A DNA stretch of 42,923 nucleotides from Thermodesulfobacteriota bacterium (GTDB taxonomy: Bacteria > Desulfobacterota > Desulfuromonadia > Desulfuromonadales > Geopsychrobacteraceae): contig JANQIN010000026.1 of the NCBI GenBank assembly GCA_028282145.1, positions 1-42,923 of the forward strand, written 5' to 3'. Within the stretch, counting starts at the first letter, position 1, and each line of letters starts with the position of its first letter. Positions 21,769-29,380 of the stretch are shown here, piece by piece. The position numbers and the translations under genes were made by a program. The notes under the pieces were generated by a model. The model had not been told where the DNA came from. It searched no databases and worked only from the letters and a program-made list of their open reading frames with translations.

Positions 21769-24700
21769 ATGACCCCAGATTCCTCACAATCTCTGAAGAC
21801 ATCTTCTCCCAGGCTGGTTATCGCCCTGTGGTGCGTTCTGATCGTTGTCGGCATTTGGCTTTTTATCGGCATTGTCGACCAATTTGTCGAGGACAGAAAG
21901 AATCGTCTTCTGGATCAGCTTGCGCGCACAGGCCTGGCACTGGAAGAGAAACATCGGCAGAACCTGGAACAGTGGACGGTGTTCTCAAGGCACCCCGACC
22001 TTCTCAATCTGGAAGAGCTTTCACGCCATAATCCCTCCCTACACAAGGTGCTGAAACAGATCTTTTCTGTCCAGCAGGACCACCTTGTCTACCTCGCCTT
22101 GGTGGCGGACAACGGGGAGTCGCTCCGATTGCAGCGAGCTCGGGGGAATTACTATCGTCTTTATGAGACTGCAGGGGCGCCCGAGAGTAAATTCTACAGC
22201 CATCAGGCTGAGGAGAAGCTTGAACACTCGCTACTCCATATTGTAAGACCGCTTAAAAAACCGGGTAATCGTGCCCCCCTTTGTCTTGTAGCCGGCATCG
22301 ATCTCACACGTTTTTTCCAGGCAGAACTCCGAAGGGTTCATCCGGGGAAAAGGGTCTGGAGCTGGGCTATGAATCCCGGAGGAGAAATCATCTCGGTTCT
22401 ATCGCCCGAACAGACTCCCCTCATGCCTTCCGACATGACATTACTGGATGCTCAGAAAGTCTGGGCGGATATCCTGGAGGGGTACCAGGGCGAGTTGGCT
22501 CACCAGCTTCAGCTCACCTCGGCCTACAAGGTCCACACCTCCTACTATCCTGTACGTATCGGTGAGGCGTATTTCGGAATCGGCTTTTCCGCAGAAAGGC
22601 CGTTCTTCCTGGGGCCGATTTACCGAACCAGTATTCTTCTCTCGACGATCTTCCTTATAGCCCTTTTTCTCGCCGCCGTTCTTTTTCGAAAGATACTGCA
22701 GCAACGGACCCAGGCAGAATCGGAGGTCAGGCAATCCTATAAAAACCTTTATGCATTGATCAACAGCTCCAATGACCTCTTGTTTCTGAAAGACGACCGG
22801 TGCCGGTACCTCATCGCCAACCGTGCCCATGCGGCTATATTCGGAGTACCGGCAGAAGAACTCCTGGGGCGCACCGACTTTGATTTCCTGCCCGTAGAGG
22901 CGGCCCAGACCTGTTGGGACAGCGATCAGCAGGCGCTCAGCGAGGGCAGTTGTTCACGAGACGAGAAGATCGGCGATCAGATGTATCACGTGGTCAAACA
23001 CCGTATCGAAGACCGGGATGGTCAACCATGGGGGATTGCTGCCGTTATCCGTGACACGACCGATCGACGCGCGCTCGAAGAATCGTTGCGGCAGGCCCGT
23101 AACCATCTGGAGAAACGTGTTGCAGAAAGAACGCAGGAATTGCAAGGGGTCAACCGGTCCCTAACGGAAGAGGTTCAGACCCGGAAACAGGTCCAGGACC
23201 GGCTACAGCTGATCAACCGGATTTACGAGAGCGGACTCGAAGGGATCGTCATTACCGATGCCCAGGCCAATATCCAAGAGGTGAATCCTGCGATCTGCCG
23301 AATCACCGGTTACGACCCGGACGAATTGATCGGGCGCACTCCCCGGGCTCTCAAATCCGACCGACATGAACCGCAATTCTACCGGGAACTCTGGCAGTCA
23401 ATCCTGATTCAAGGTCACTGGGAAGGAGAGATCTGGAATCGCCGAAAGAGCGGCGAGATCTATCCGGAGTGGCTTCGCATTACCGCTGTGAAGGATGCGG
23501 AAGGCGAGATCACCCATTTTGTTTCCTTGCATCACGACATTACGGAAAGCAAGAACAAAGAAGAACAGATCCGCCACTTGGCTTTACACGATGCCCTGAC
23601 CGGGTTACCGAACAGGTTGCTTCTGATGGACCGGTTGCATATGGCCATCCACCAGGCCGACCGGAACGGTCTTCAGCTGGCCCTTCTTGCCGTCGATCTG
23701 GATAATTTCAAAAATGTCAACGACGGTTTGGGACACCCCACTGGAGACGCCCTTTTGCAGGAGATTGGTCAAAGGTTGCAGGAGTGTACCCGGCAACAGG
23801 ATACGGTCTGTCGAATGGGCGGAGACGAATTTATCCTGCTCCTTTCTCCGGTTGAGGATCGGAAAGCAGCAGCAGCGGCAGCCGACCGTATTCTGGAAGC
23901 CCTCAAACCTGTCTTTTATATCAACAACAATGAGCTTCACGTTGGAGCCAGCATCGGAGTTGCCCTGTATCCGGAGCATGCAGACACGCCGGACACTCTG
24001 ATCAAAAATGCCGATATGGCCATGTACCTCGCTAAAAACAAGGGCAAGGACGGCTTCCAGTTCTTCACACGGGAGATGCATGCCCAGGTTCTGGAACGGA
24101 TTGAGCTCGAACATCAATTACGCCACGCCCTCGCTGAGGATCAACTGAAAGTCTTTTTCCAGCCGCTGATCGATGCAGAGACAGGAAGAGCACTGGGTGT
24201 CGAGGCCTTGGCCCGCTGGGAACGAGAGGATGGAGAGTCAATCTCTCCCGACCAATTCATCCCTGTTGCTGAAGAATCCGGATTGATCGAGACTGTTTCG
24301 GCCCAGATTTTCGACAAAGCCTTTCGTCAGGCGCGACACTGGCAGCAGACCTATCTCCCGGATTTCCGGCTGGCACTCAACGTCTCCGCCCGACAGCTTC
24401 AGGGGGAATCTCTCTGCATGCTTCTGGATCGGCTCCAGGATCGGTATGGTGTCGCCCCGCAGAATGTCGAACTCGAGATTACAGAAACGGCAATTATGGA
24501 GGACATGGGCCAAACCATCCCTCTGCTTCATCAGCTGGCGAAGCGAGGATACAGACTGTCGATTGATGATTTTGGCACCGGCTATTCCTCGTTGAACTAT
24601 CTCAAGCGTTTTCCGATTCACAAATTAAAGATCGACCGATCGTTCGTTCGCGATCTGCCGCAGGATCAGGACGATGCCTCGATTGTAGAGGCGATTATCT

Positions 24701-24927
24701 CCATGGCCACAAGCCTCGACCTGGAAGTGCTGGCAGAAGGCGTTGAAACCCGGGAACAGGAATCCTACCTGAAAAACCTGGGTTGCCATCAGTTTCAAGG
24801 ATATCTCTTCAGCAAGCCGATCAGCTCCTGCGAACTGGCCCTCTATCTGCAGGAACACCCTGCTCTCTTCCCTGAAGACAGTCAAAGTCTTCCCCGCCCT
24901 GTTGCAGGTTCGTCACGATCAACCTAA
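21769..24927 (+). CDS. PAS-PAS-GGDEF-EAL cyclic-di-GMP enzyme
   Basis: 1052-residue inner-membrane protein. TM1 is about residues 17-38, a periplasmic sensor region runs to about 285 and TM2 is 287-306. Two PAS domains follow (about 328-440 and 482-605), then GGDEF and EAL. The GGDEF motif is intact at 684-688, with an inhibitory RxxD site (R675-D678) at the canonical five-residue spacing. The EAL domain keeps its key residues (E812 in VEALARW, N in ALNVSARQ, E in LEITETAIM, D933-D934, K in KLKIDRSF, E in LAEGVET). Both synthesis and breakdown of c-di-GMP are therefore possible. The frame is open back to 21670, but ATG 21769 with GAGGAAA is the likely start. Confidence 0.93.
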   Translation: MTPDSSQSLKTSSPRLVIALWCVLIVVGIWLFIGIVDQFVEDRKNRLLDQLARTGLALEEKHRQNLEQWTVFSRHPDLLNLEELSRHNPSLHKVLKQIFSVQQDHLVYLALVADNGESLRLQRARGNYYRLYETAGAPESKFYSHQAEEKLEHSLLHIVRPLKKPGNRAPLCLVAGIDLTRFFQAELRRVHPGKRVWSWAMNPGGEIISVLSPEQTPLMPSDMTLLDAQKVWADILEGYQGELAHQLQLTSAYKVHTSYYPVRIGEAYFGIGFSAERPFFLGPIYRTSILLSTIFLIALFLAAVLFRKILQQRTQAESEVRQSYKNLYALINSSNDLLFLKDDRCRYLIANRAHAAIFGVPAEELLGRTDFDFLPVEAAQTCWDSDQQALSEGSCSRDEKIGDQMYHVVKHRIEDRDGQPWGIAAVIRDTTDRRALEESLRQARNHLEKRVAERTQELQGVNRSLTEEVQTRKQVQDRLQLINRIYESGLEGIVITDAQANIQEVNPAICRITGYDPDELIGRTPRALKSDRHEPQFYRELWQSILIQGHWEGEIWNRRKSGEIYPEWLRITAVKDAEGEITHFVSLHHDITESKNKEEQIRHLALHDALTGLPNRLLLMDRLHMAIHQADRNGLQLALLAVDLDNFKNVNDGLGHPTGDALLQEIGQRLQECTRQQDTVCRMGGDEFILLLSPVEDRKAAAAAADRILEALKPVFYINNNELHVGASIGVALYPEHADTPDTLIKNADMAMYLAKNKGKDGFQFFTREMHAQVLERIELEHQLRHALAEDQLKVFFQPLIDAETGRALGVEALARWEREDGESISPDQFIPVAEESGLIETVSAQIFDKAFRQARHWQQTYLPDFRLALNVSARQLQGESLCMLLDRLQDRYGVAPQNVELEITETAIMEDMGQTIPLLHQLAKRGYRLSIDDFGTGYSSLNYLKRFPIHKLKIDRSFVRDLPQDQDDASIVEAIISMATSLDLEVLAEGVETREQESYLKNLGCHQFQGYLFSKPISSCELALYLQEHPALFPEDSQSLPRPVAGSSRST

Positions 24928-24974
24928 AATGCGCCGATTGTCTGGTAGGCTTGTCTATGAATAAAGGAGAATCC

Positions 24975-25529
24975 ATGGGTAAAAAAGTCCTGCTCCCCAT
25001 TGCCGAGGGGGTGGAAGAAATCGAAACCGTCACACTGATCGATGTGCTGCGACGCGCAGGTGCTGAGGTCAGCGTTGCTGCCATTGGCAAGGAGACCACT
25101 GTCACAGCAGCCCGGGGGGTGGTTCTTGTGGCCGATTGCCTCCTGGAGTCGATTCTGGAAGAGACCTTCGATCTGATTGTCCTCCCCGGTGGGCTTCCAG
25201 GAGCTGAGCACCTTCGTGACTGCCAACCTCTGATGGAGATGTTGCATCGTCAGAAACAGGAAGGCCGGCTTTACGGAGCCATCTGTGCCTCTCCGGCCGT
25301 CGCCCTGGCGCCGCACGGCCTCCTGGCAGATAAAATGGCATGCTGCTATCCCAGCTTTTTCAAAGAATTGCCCAATCCCGGGCTGGCTGACTTGAAGGTC
25401 GTGATCGACGGGAATTGTGCAACAAGCCAAGGTCCGGGAACAGCCATGCGTTTCGCCCTGGCCCTGGTGGGAGAACTCTTCGGCGAAGAGAAGAAAAGAG
25501 AGACCGGCCGGGCGTTACTGGCCGAGTAA
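24975..25529 (+). CDS. DJ-1/PfpI family protein (YajL-like)
   Basis: 184 residues of the DJ-1/YajL/ThiJ branch. The conserved glutamate is in AEGVEEIE and the nucleophilic cysteine is in GAICASPAVAL (nucleophile elbow); LIVLPGGLPGAEHLRD is the usual strand-loop. Members act as protein/nucleotide deglycases or redox chaperones, protecting against glyoxals and oxidative stress. AAAGGAG precedes ATG 24975; an earlier in-frame ATG at 24951 would add eight residues without a ribosome site. It is followed 13 bases later by the CopZ-like Fe-S gene. Confidence 0.9.
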   Translation: MGKKVLLPIAEGVEEIETVTLIDVLRRAGAEVSVAAIGKETTVTAARGVVLVADCLLESILEETFDLIVLPGGLPGAEHLRDCQPLMEMLHRQKQEGRLYGAICASPAVALAPHGLLADKMACCYPSFFKELPNPGLADLKVVIDGNCATSQGPGTAMRFALALVGELFGEEKKRETGRALLAE

Positions 25530-25542
25530 CAAGGAGCATCGG

Positions 25543-25998
25543 ATGTCGGACTTACTGTGCCCGCACTGCCGGCAGCAAGGCGAACCTGTTCAGATCACCA
25601 CGGTGAAAGCCCTGGTTCTTGAGGAGTTCCGCCATCTTCTAACGGACGGCCCCTACCGGCTGTGCCAGACCCCTGACTGTGGGATCGGTTACTATGGTCC
25701 GGCAGCACCGGCGCTTCATCCTTACCAGCTCAAAGCCCCCTTGCACTTCAAAACCGGCGCTCATCCTCGCTATGCCTGCTATTGCAACAAGGTGACCGAA
25801 GACGAAGTTTTCCATACCGTCCGGGAAAAAGGCCTGGTCCAGATGCAAGCCATCATACGTTCCCTCAGAGGAGAGGCCCAGTCCGACTGCCGCCATAAGA
25901 ACCCATTGGGCCGGTGCTGCTCTGAGCGCTTTCATGAAATCATCGATAGGGCCAAAGTCCATCCGGACAAGCCGGCCAAAGGAGACAAAGCCGGATGA
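25543..25998 (+). CDS. Putative CopZ-like Fe-S/zinc metallochaperone
   Basis: 151 residues. An N-terminal zinc-ribbon-like part has CPHC (C6, C9) and a later CQTPDC. The second half carries a Bfd-like [2Fe-2S] motif, CYCNKVTEDEV followed by CRHKNPLGRCC, with the helical context VFHTVREKGLVQMQAIIRSLRG. This resembles the N-terminal region of Archaeoglobus CopZ and a set of bacterial iron-sulfur metallochaperones, but no C-terminal heavy-metal-associated domain is present. AAGGAG precedes the start. The next gene starts within its last codon. Confidence 0.72.
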   Translation: MSDLLCPHCRQQGEPVQITTVKALVLEEFRHLLTDGPYRLCQTPDCGIGYYGPAAPALHPYQLKAPLHFKTGAHPRYACYCNKVTEDEVFHTVREKGLVQMQAIIRSLRGEAQSDCRHKNPLGRCCSERFHEIIDRAKVHPDKPAKGDKAG

Positions 25999-26657
25999 AT
26001 CGGATACCCCGTCATTTACCTGTTCTTCTCGGACTGTTTTTCCTCATTCTTTTGACTCTCGGTTGCAGCCAGGTCTATTACGGCACCATGGAGAAGCTCG
26101 GGAAACACAAACGGGACCTGCTGAGAGACAATGTCGAGGAGGTTCGGGAAGAGCAACAGGAGGCCAGCGACCAGTTCAAGGATGCTCTGACCCGCCTGCA
26201 GGAACTGACCGGCGGGGTGGCAGACAAGGACCTGGAGAAGGCCTACAACCGTCTGAAAAAAGACTACGACCGGTGCGAGGACAAGGCGGAAGTCGTGCGG
26301 GACCGGATCGACAAGATCGATCGGATCGCCAAAGATCTGTTCGATGAATGGCAGGGCGAAATCGACAGTATGTCCAGTACCAGCCTGAAGAGCAAAAGCC
26401 GGGACAAGCTTCGCGCCACCCAAAAGAGATACGCCAGCCTCCATCGCGCAATGACCCGGGCAGAGAAACAGCTGAATCCGGTACTGGTACAGTTTCGGGA
26501 TCAGGTCCTGTACCTGAAGCATAATCTCAACGCCAGTGCAATTGCCGGGCTGAAAACAGAAGTTCGAATCATTCAGACCGATGTCAGAGCCCTGCTCAGG
26601 GACATGCAGAAATCGATTGCGGAGAGTGAGCGTTTTATGGCGGCCCTTCCCCAATAG
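25995..26657 (+). CDS. DUF2959 lipoprotein
   Basis: 220 residues. A lipobox (LLTLGC24) follows the signal sequence, and the mature protein is an extended coiled coil, very rich in charged residues (KLGKHKRDLLRDNVEEVREEQQEASDQFKDAL...). The family signature region is the start SQVYYGTMEKLGKHKRDLL. The function is unknown. It overlaps the CopZ-like gene by 4 bases (ATGA). Confidence 0.9.
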   Translation: MNRIPRHLPVLLGLFFLILLTLGCSQVYYGTMEKLGKHKRDLLRDNVEEVREEQQEASDQFKDALTRLQELTGGVADKDLEKAYNRLKKDYDRCEDKAEVVRDRIDKIDRIAKDLFDEWQGEIDSMSSTSLKSKSRDKLRATQKRYASLHRAMTRAEKQLNPVLVQFRDQVLYLKHNLNASAIAGLKTEVRIIQTDVRALLRDMQKSIAESERFMAALPQ

Positions 26658-26750
26658 CTCGCCTGTTTCCACCTTCACTTCCGGGGATTTTTCCCGTACT
26701 ATGCAGATGTCCATATTTATTGTCGCAGTCCGGCAAGGGAGTCGATCCGT

Positions 26751-27209
26751 ATGAAAAAGTTTCTTGGTTGTGTTTTAAGCTTTCTTCTACTCACCCCTGC
26801 GGCCCTTGCCGATACGCCGCTCGGAGCACCGATCACCCTCTCCCAAAGTATCCCTGTTTCGGACATTCTGGCGCACCCGGATCGGTTTGTCGGCCAGAAG
26901 GTGCGGATACGGGGTCTGGTGGTCGATGTCTGTGCTAAACGAGGCTGCTGGATGGCCCTGGCCAGTGAGAAAGGATTCGATCAGTTAAGGGTCAAGGTTC
27001 GTGACGGTGTCATTGTCTTTCCGATGGAAGCCCGAGGAAGGGAAGCATCCGTCGAAGGCGTCGTGGAAAGATTTGAGGTCTCACCCGAACAGCGACTACG
27101 TCGCGCCAAACACCTCGCGGAGGAGCGAGGACAAAAGTTCAACCCGGATGACCTGAAGCAGAAAAGAATTGTTTATCAGATCCGGGCTACCGGGGCCGTT
27201 CTGCATTAA
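26751..27209 (+). CDS. DUF4920 secreted protein
   Basis: 152 residues. The signal peptide ends ALAD, and the mature protein is an OB-fold-like domain of the DUF4920 family with the diagnostic cysteine pair VCAKRGCWMAL and the segment VEGVVERFEV. The cysteines could bind a metal or form a disulfide. GGGAG precedes the start. It is followed 3 bases later by the PepSY-type membrane protein gene; the pair is expected to be one transcript. Confidence 0.83.
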   Translation: MKKFLGCVLSFLLLTPAALADTPLGAPITLSQSIPVSDILAHPDRFVGQKVRIRGLVVDVCAKRGCWMALASEKGFDQLRVKVRDGVIVFPMEARGREASVEGVVERFEVSPEQRLRRAKHLAEERGQKFNPDDLKQKRIVYQIRATGAVLH

Positions 27210-27212
27210 GAT

Positions 27213-27761
27213 ATGAACTGGCGTCGCCTGAATACTGCCCTTCATCGGGACCTGGGATACCTTTGTGTCGGCCTGACACTGGTCTACGCCCTGAGTGGAC
27301 TGGCCCTGAACCATACTTACCACTGGAACCCCAACTACAAGATCAGCCGTTATCAGGTCCTGCTTCCTCCAGAGTTATTAAAGCAGACCGACCCGCAATT
27401 ACTGGGGCAGGCGGTATTGGAGCACTTGGACATTCAACAACCGCTACGCAATCACTACCGGAGTGGACCGACCACTCTGGATCTGTTTATGGAAAAAGGA
27501 AAGATTCAGATTGCTCTGGATTCGGGGCGGGCCCAGATCGAATACGCCCGCCCCCGAACCGGCCTGAAGGAGATCAACGCCCTCCATCTGAACCATCCTC
27601 GCCGGGCCTGGACCTGGCTGGCCGATATTTACGCCGTTGCGCTTTGTCTTCTGGCCATAACCGGCCTTTTTATTCTGCGGGGAAGAAACGGCCTGCGAGG
27701 GCGTGGTGGATGGCTGACCCTGGCAGGAATCGTCCTTCCGATCGTCGTTCTGCTGCTCTAA
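27213..27761 (+). CDS. PepSY-associated transmembrane protein
   Basis: 182 residues. An N-terminal helix (HRDLGYLCVGLTLVYALSGLALNH) is typical of PepSY-associated TM proteins, with the HR...H pattern seen in these iron-related and respiratory membrane proteins. A periplasmic domain of about 110 residues follows, then two C-terminal helices (IYAVALCLLAITGLFILRG and WLTLAGIVLPIVVLLL). It starts 3 bases after the DUF4920 stop, without its own clear ribosome site, so translational coupling is likely. The function is unknown. Confidence 0.8.
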   Translation: MNWRRLNTALHRDLGYLCVGLTLVYALSGLALNHTYHWNPNYKISRYQVLLPPELLKQTDPQLLGQAVLEHLDIQQPLRNHYRSGPTTLDLFMEKGKIQIALDSGRAQIEYARPRTGLKEINALHLNHPRRAWTWLADIYAVALCLLAITGLFILRGRNGLRGRGGWLTLAGIVLPIVVLLL

Positions 27762-27786
27762 TCATCCCCTCTCCACCGAAAACGCT

Positions 27787-27815
27787 TTGTTTCCGCAAAG
27801 GAAACAGGCTATAAT
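27787..27815 (+). promoter_or_regulatory. Promoter with operator-like repeat for the desulforedoxin-like pair
   Basis: A perfect -10 TATAAT (27810-27815) is 17 bases from TTGTTT (27787-27792). The inverted repeat TGTTTCC-GCAAA-GGAAACA (27788-27806) fills the spacer and overlaps the -35, so a protein bound there would block RNA polymerase. The predicted leader of about 110 bases before 27936 contains no gene. Confidence 0.6.
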
Positions 27816-27935
27816 CGCCACCCGACCGGGAATATACCCGAACGCTTTGCGGCAGAAGCCATCACCTCGATAATTCCAGGCCTGGGTGGCTCACCGCTGA
27901 ACCCCAGAACAGAAAAGAGCAAGGAGTACAGATCG

Positions 27936-28142
27936 ATGAGTCAATTTCCGACATCTGCCCCGCACGAATGGGGACTTGAGGAGTGGGAGAACGCCCTGAA
28001 CATTCAGGTCGGTGCTGCGTACGCATGCCGTGCCTGCGGTAACCTTGTCATGGCCACTCGTGGTGGTGTTGGCGTGCTGGAACTGAAGTGCTGCGGCGCC
28101 CCGATGGAAAAGGTCAACACCAAGTTTGACAAGGAGGCCTGA
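27936..28142 (+). CDS. Small desulforedoxin-like protein (single domain)
   Basis: 68 residues. A flexible N-terminus of about 25 residues precedes one desulforedoxin-type Fe(Cys)4 motif: CRACG and, 17 residues on, KCCGAPM. The spacing and the CCGxPM ending match the N-terminal domain of desulfoferrodoxin, but there is no catalytic SOR domain. AAGGAG lies upstream. It is probably a small electron carrier or scaffold, co-transcribed with the next gene (2 bases apart). Confidence 0.8.
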   Translation: MSQFPTSAPHEWGLEEWENALNIQVGAAYACRACGNLVMATRGGVGVLELKCCGAPMEKVNTKFDKEA

Positions 28143-28144
28143 TC

Positions 28145-28399
28145 ATGGCCAACACCAAAAAAGGGGACGTCTACTTCTGTCCCGTCTGCGGCGCCGAAAT
28201 GACCGTGCTGAACGGCAAAGGCGGAGACATGGAACTCCATTGCTGCAACGTACCGATGGAGCTGGTAGAGCGGAACATTGTGTTCTTCTACTGCCCTGAC
28301 TGTGCTGCGGAAGTGACTCTGCTGCGTGGGCAGGAAGACAATCTCGATCTACACTGCTGCAATAAACCGATGATTGCTGTTGAGGCCATGGCAGCCTGA
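28145..28399 (+). CDS. Tandem desulforedoxin-like protein (two domains)
   Basis: 84 residues holding two desulforedoxin-like repeats in tandem: CPVCG...HCCNVPM (residues about 12-37) and CPDCA...HCCNKPM (about 49-76). Each has the CxxC and CC pairs of an Fe(Cys)4 site, so one chain could bind two irons and mimic the desulforedoxin homodimer. No catalytic domain is present. AAGGAGG precedes the ATG, and the preceding gene ends 2 bases earlier. A strong terminator follows. Confidence 0.82.
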   Translation: MANTKKGDVYFCPVCGAEMTVLNGKGGDMELHCCNVPMELVERNIVFFYCPDCAAEVTLLRGQEDNLDLHCCNKPMIAVEAMAA

Positions 28400-28417
28400 T
28401 ACGGCTCCAAGTGACAG

Positions 28418-28455
28418 AAAAAGGCCGCCTTCCTTTGGGAAAGCGGCCTTTTTTT
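28418..28455 (+). terminator. Rho-independent terminator after the desulforedoxin-like genes
   Basis: AAAAAGGCCGC (28418-28428) pairs with GCGGCCTTTTT (28443-28453) around a 14-base loop, with T7 (28449-28455). It works in both directions and also lies downstream of the HD-GYP gene on the other strand. Confidence 0.92.
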
Positions 28456-28471
28456 GACGAAAATTGGGGGT

Positions 28472-29140
28472 TCAGGCCGTACAGAGTTCCGTTGAAAACC
28501 AGTCCCCGTCATGAAATGAAAAGAAATCCCCCTGCTCCAATTCACGATTGGATTGAAATACCTGCAGTTTCAACCGGTGCCGTATCCGGCCAAAAGCATC
28601 GACACAATCCGGACAAAACTGGCTTCCGGCATTATTGAGGATTTCCCGAACAGCATATTCAAAGGTCAGACGGGCACGGTAGGGTCGATCGGAGGTGATG
28701 GCATCGAAAGCGTCTGCCAGGGCGATCACACGGGATTCAATCGGAATTTTGTCGCCCCAGAGGTTGTCCGGATACCCCCGTCCATCCCAGCGTTCATGGT
28801 GATGCCGGACAAGGCGGGCCAGACCACGGAAGGTGGGGATACGCTCCAGGACATCCTCCCCCACGACGGGATGGGTCTGAACCTCCTGGTACTGGCGGTG
28901 TGATAGCACGCCCGGTTTGCGGAGGACCTCGTCCGATATGGCGATCTTGCCGATATCGTGCAGATGAGCCACAATCCGGATACGCTGAGTCTCCTGGGGG
29001 GACAGGCTCAACTCGCCCGCAATCAGTTCCGCCAATCGGGCTACCCGATAACAGTGCTCGTAAGTGTAAGGGTCCCGAGCCTGCAGGGTCGTTGCAACCA
29101 ATTTAAGGACATCGTCCATTTCAACGGATGCATCCAGCAT
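28472..29140 (-). CDS. HD-GYP domain protein (c-di-GMP phosphodiesterase-like)
   Basis: About 222 residues, nearly all HD-GYP domain. Visible residues are HCYRVA, HLHDIGKIAI (the HD pair), a GED-containing stretch THPVVGEDVLE, and HHHERWDGRGYP (the GYP signature); RVIALADAFDAITSDRPYR follows. It should hydrolyse c-di-GMP, or act as a sensor if inactive. There is no receiver domain or transmembrane segment. The frame is open to ATG 29221; ATG 29140 with GGAG seven bases upstream is preferred. It is convergent with the desulforedoxin-like genes. Confidence 0.88.
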   Translation of the reverse strand: MLDASVEMDDVLKLVATTLQARDPYTYEHCYRVARLAELIAGELSLSPQETQRIRIVAHLHDIGKIAISDEVLRKPGVLSHRQYQEVQTHPVVGEDVLERIPTFRGLARLVRHHHERWDGRGYPDNLWGDKIPIESRVIALADAFDAITSDRPYRARLTFEYAVREILNNAGSQFCPDCVDAFGRIRHRLKLQVFQSNRELEQGDFFSFHDGDWFSTELCTA

Positions 29141-29280
29141 GCACACACTCCATTCCAACGACGTAGGGCTTGAAAAATGAAGTCCACTAATGCACCCCCT
29201 CCTTCTTTTCAAAAAAATCATAAAAATTCAGACGTTGCGCAGGAATAGTTAACCTTTTTTAGAAAAATTGCAATAAAAAA

Positions 29281-29354
29281 ATGCTCGCCAGCGAGAATTA
29301 AAAAGTTCTCCCCGGTGGCGCCCATCAGGCTAAGTGGTAAACTTTTCGAGCATT
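29281..29354 (+). ncRNA. Structured leader upstream of mscS
   Basis: ATGCTCG (29281-29287) pairs with CGAGCAT (29348-29354), extendable by flanking A/T pairs, enclosing a multibranch region. Inside are CGCCA/TGGCG (29286-29290 with 29316-29320) around GAGAA/TTCTC (29293-29297 with 29306-29310), and a possible GCC/GGC arm near 29319-29331. The outer and first inner stems share two bases, so only one can be complete at a time. I match it to no known riboswitch family. It ends 26 bases before the mscS start. Confidence 0.4.
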
Positions 29355-29380
29355 TCTCATTAAAATGACCGGAGGAAAAA

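Noticed and set aside
29316-29346. tRNA D-arm-like sequence in the mscS leader (GCTAAGTGGTAAAC)
   Set aside because: No acceptor, anticodon or T-arm pairing can be found around it, so it is not a tRNA gene; it is treated as part of the leader structure.
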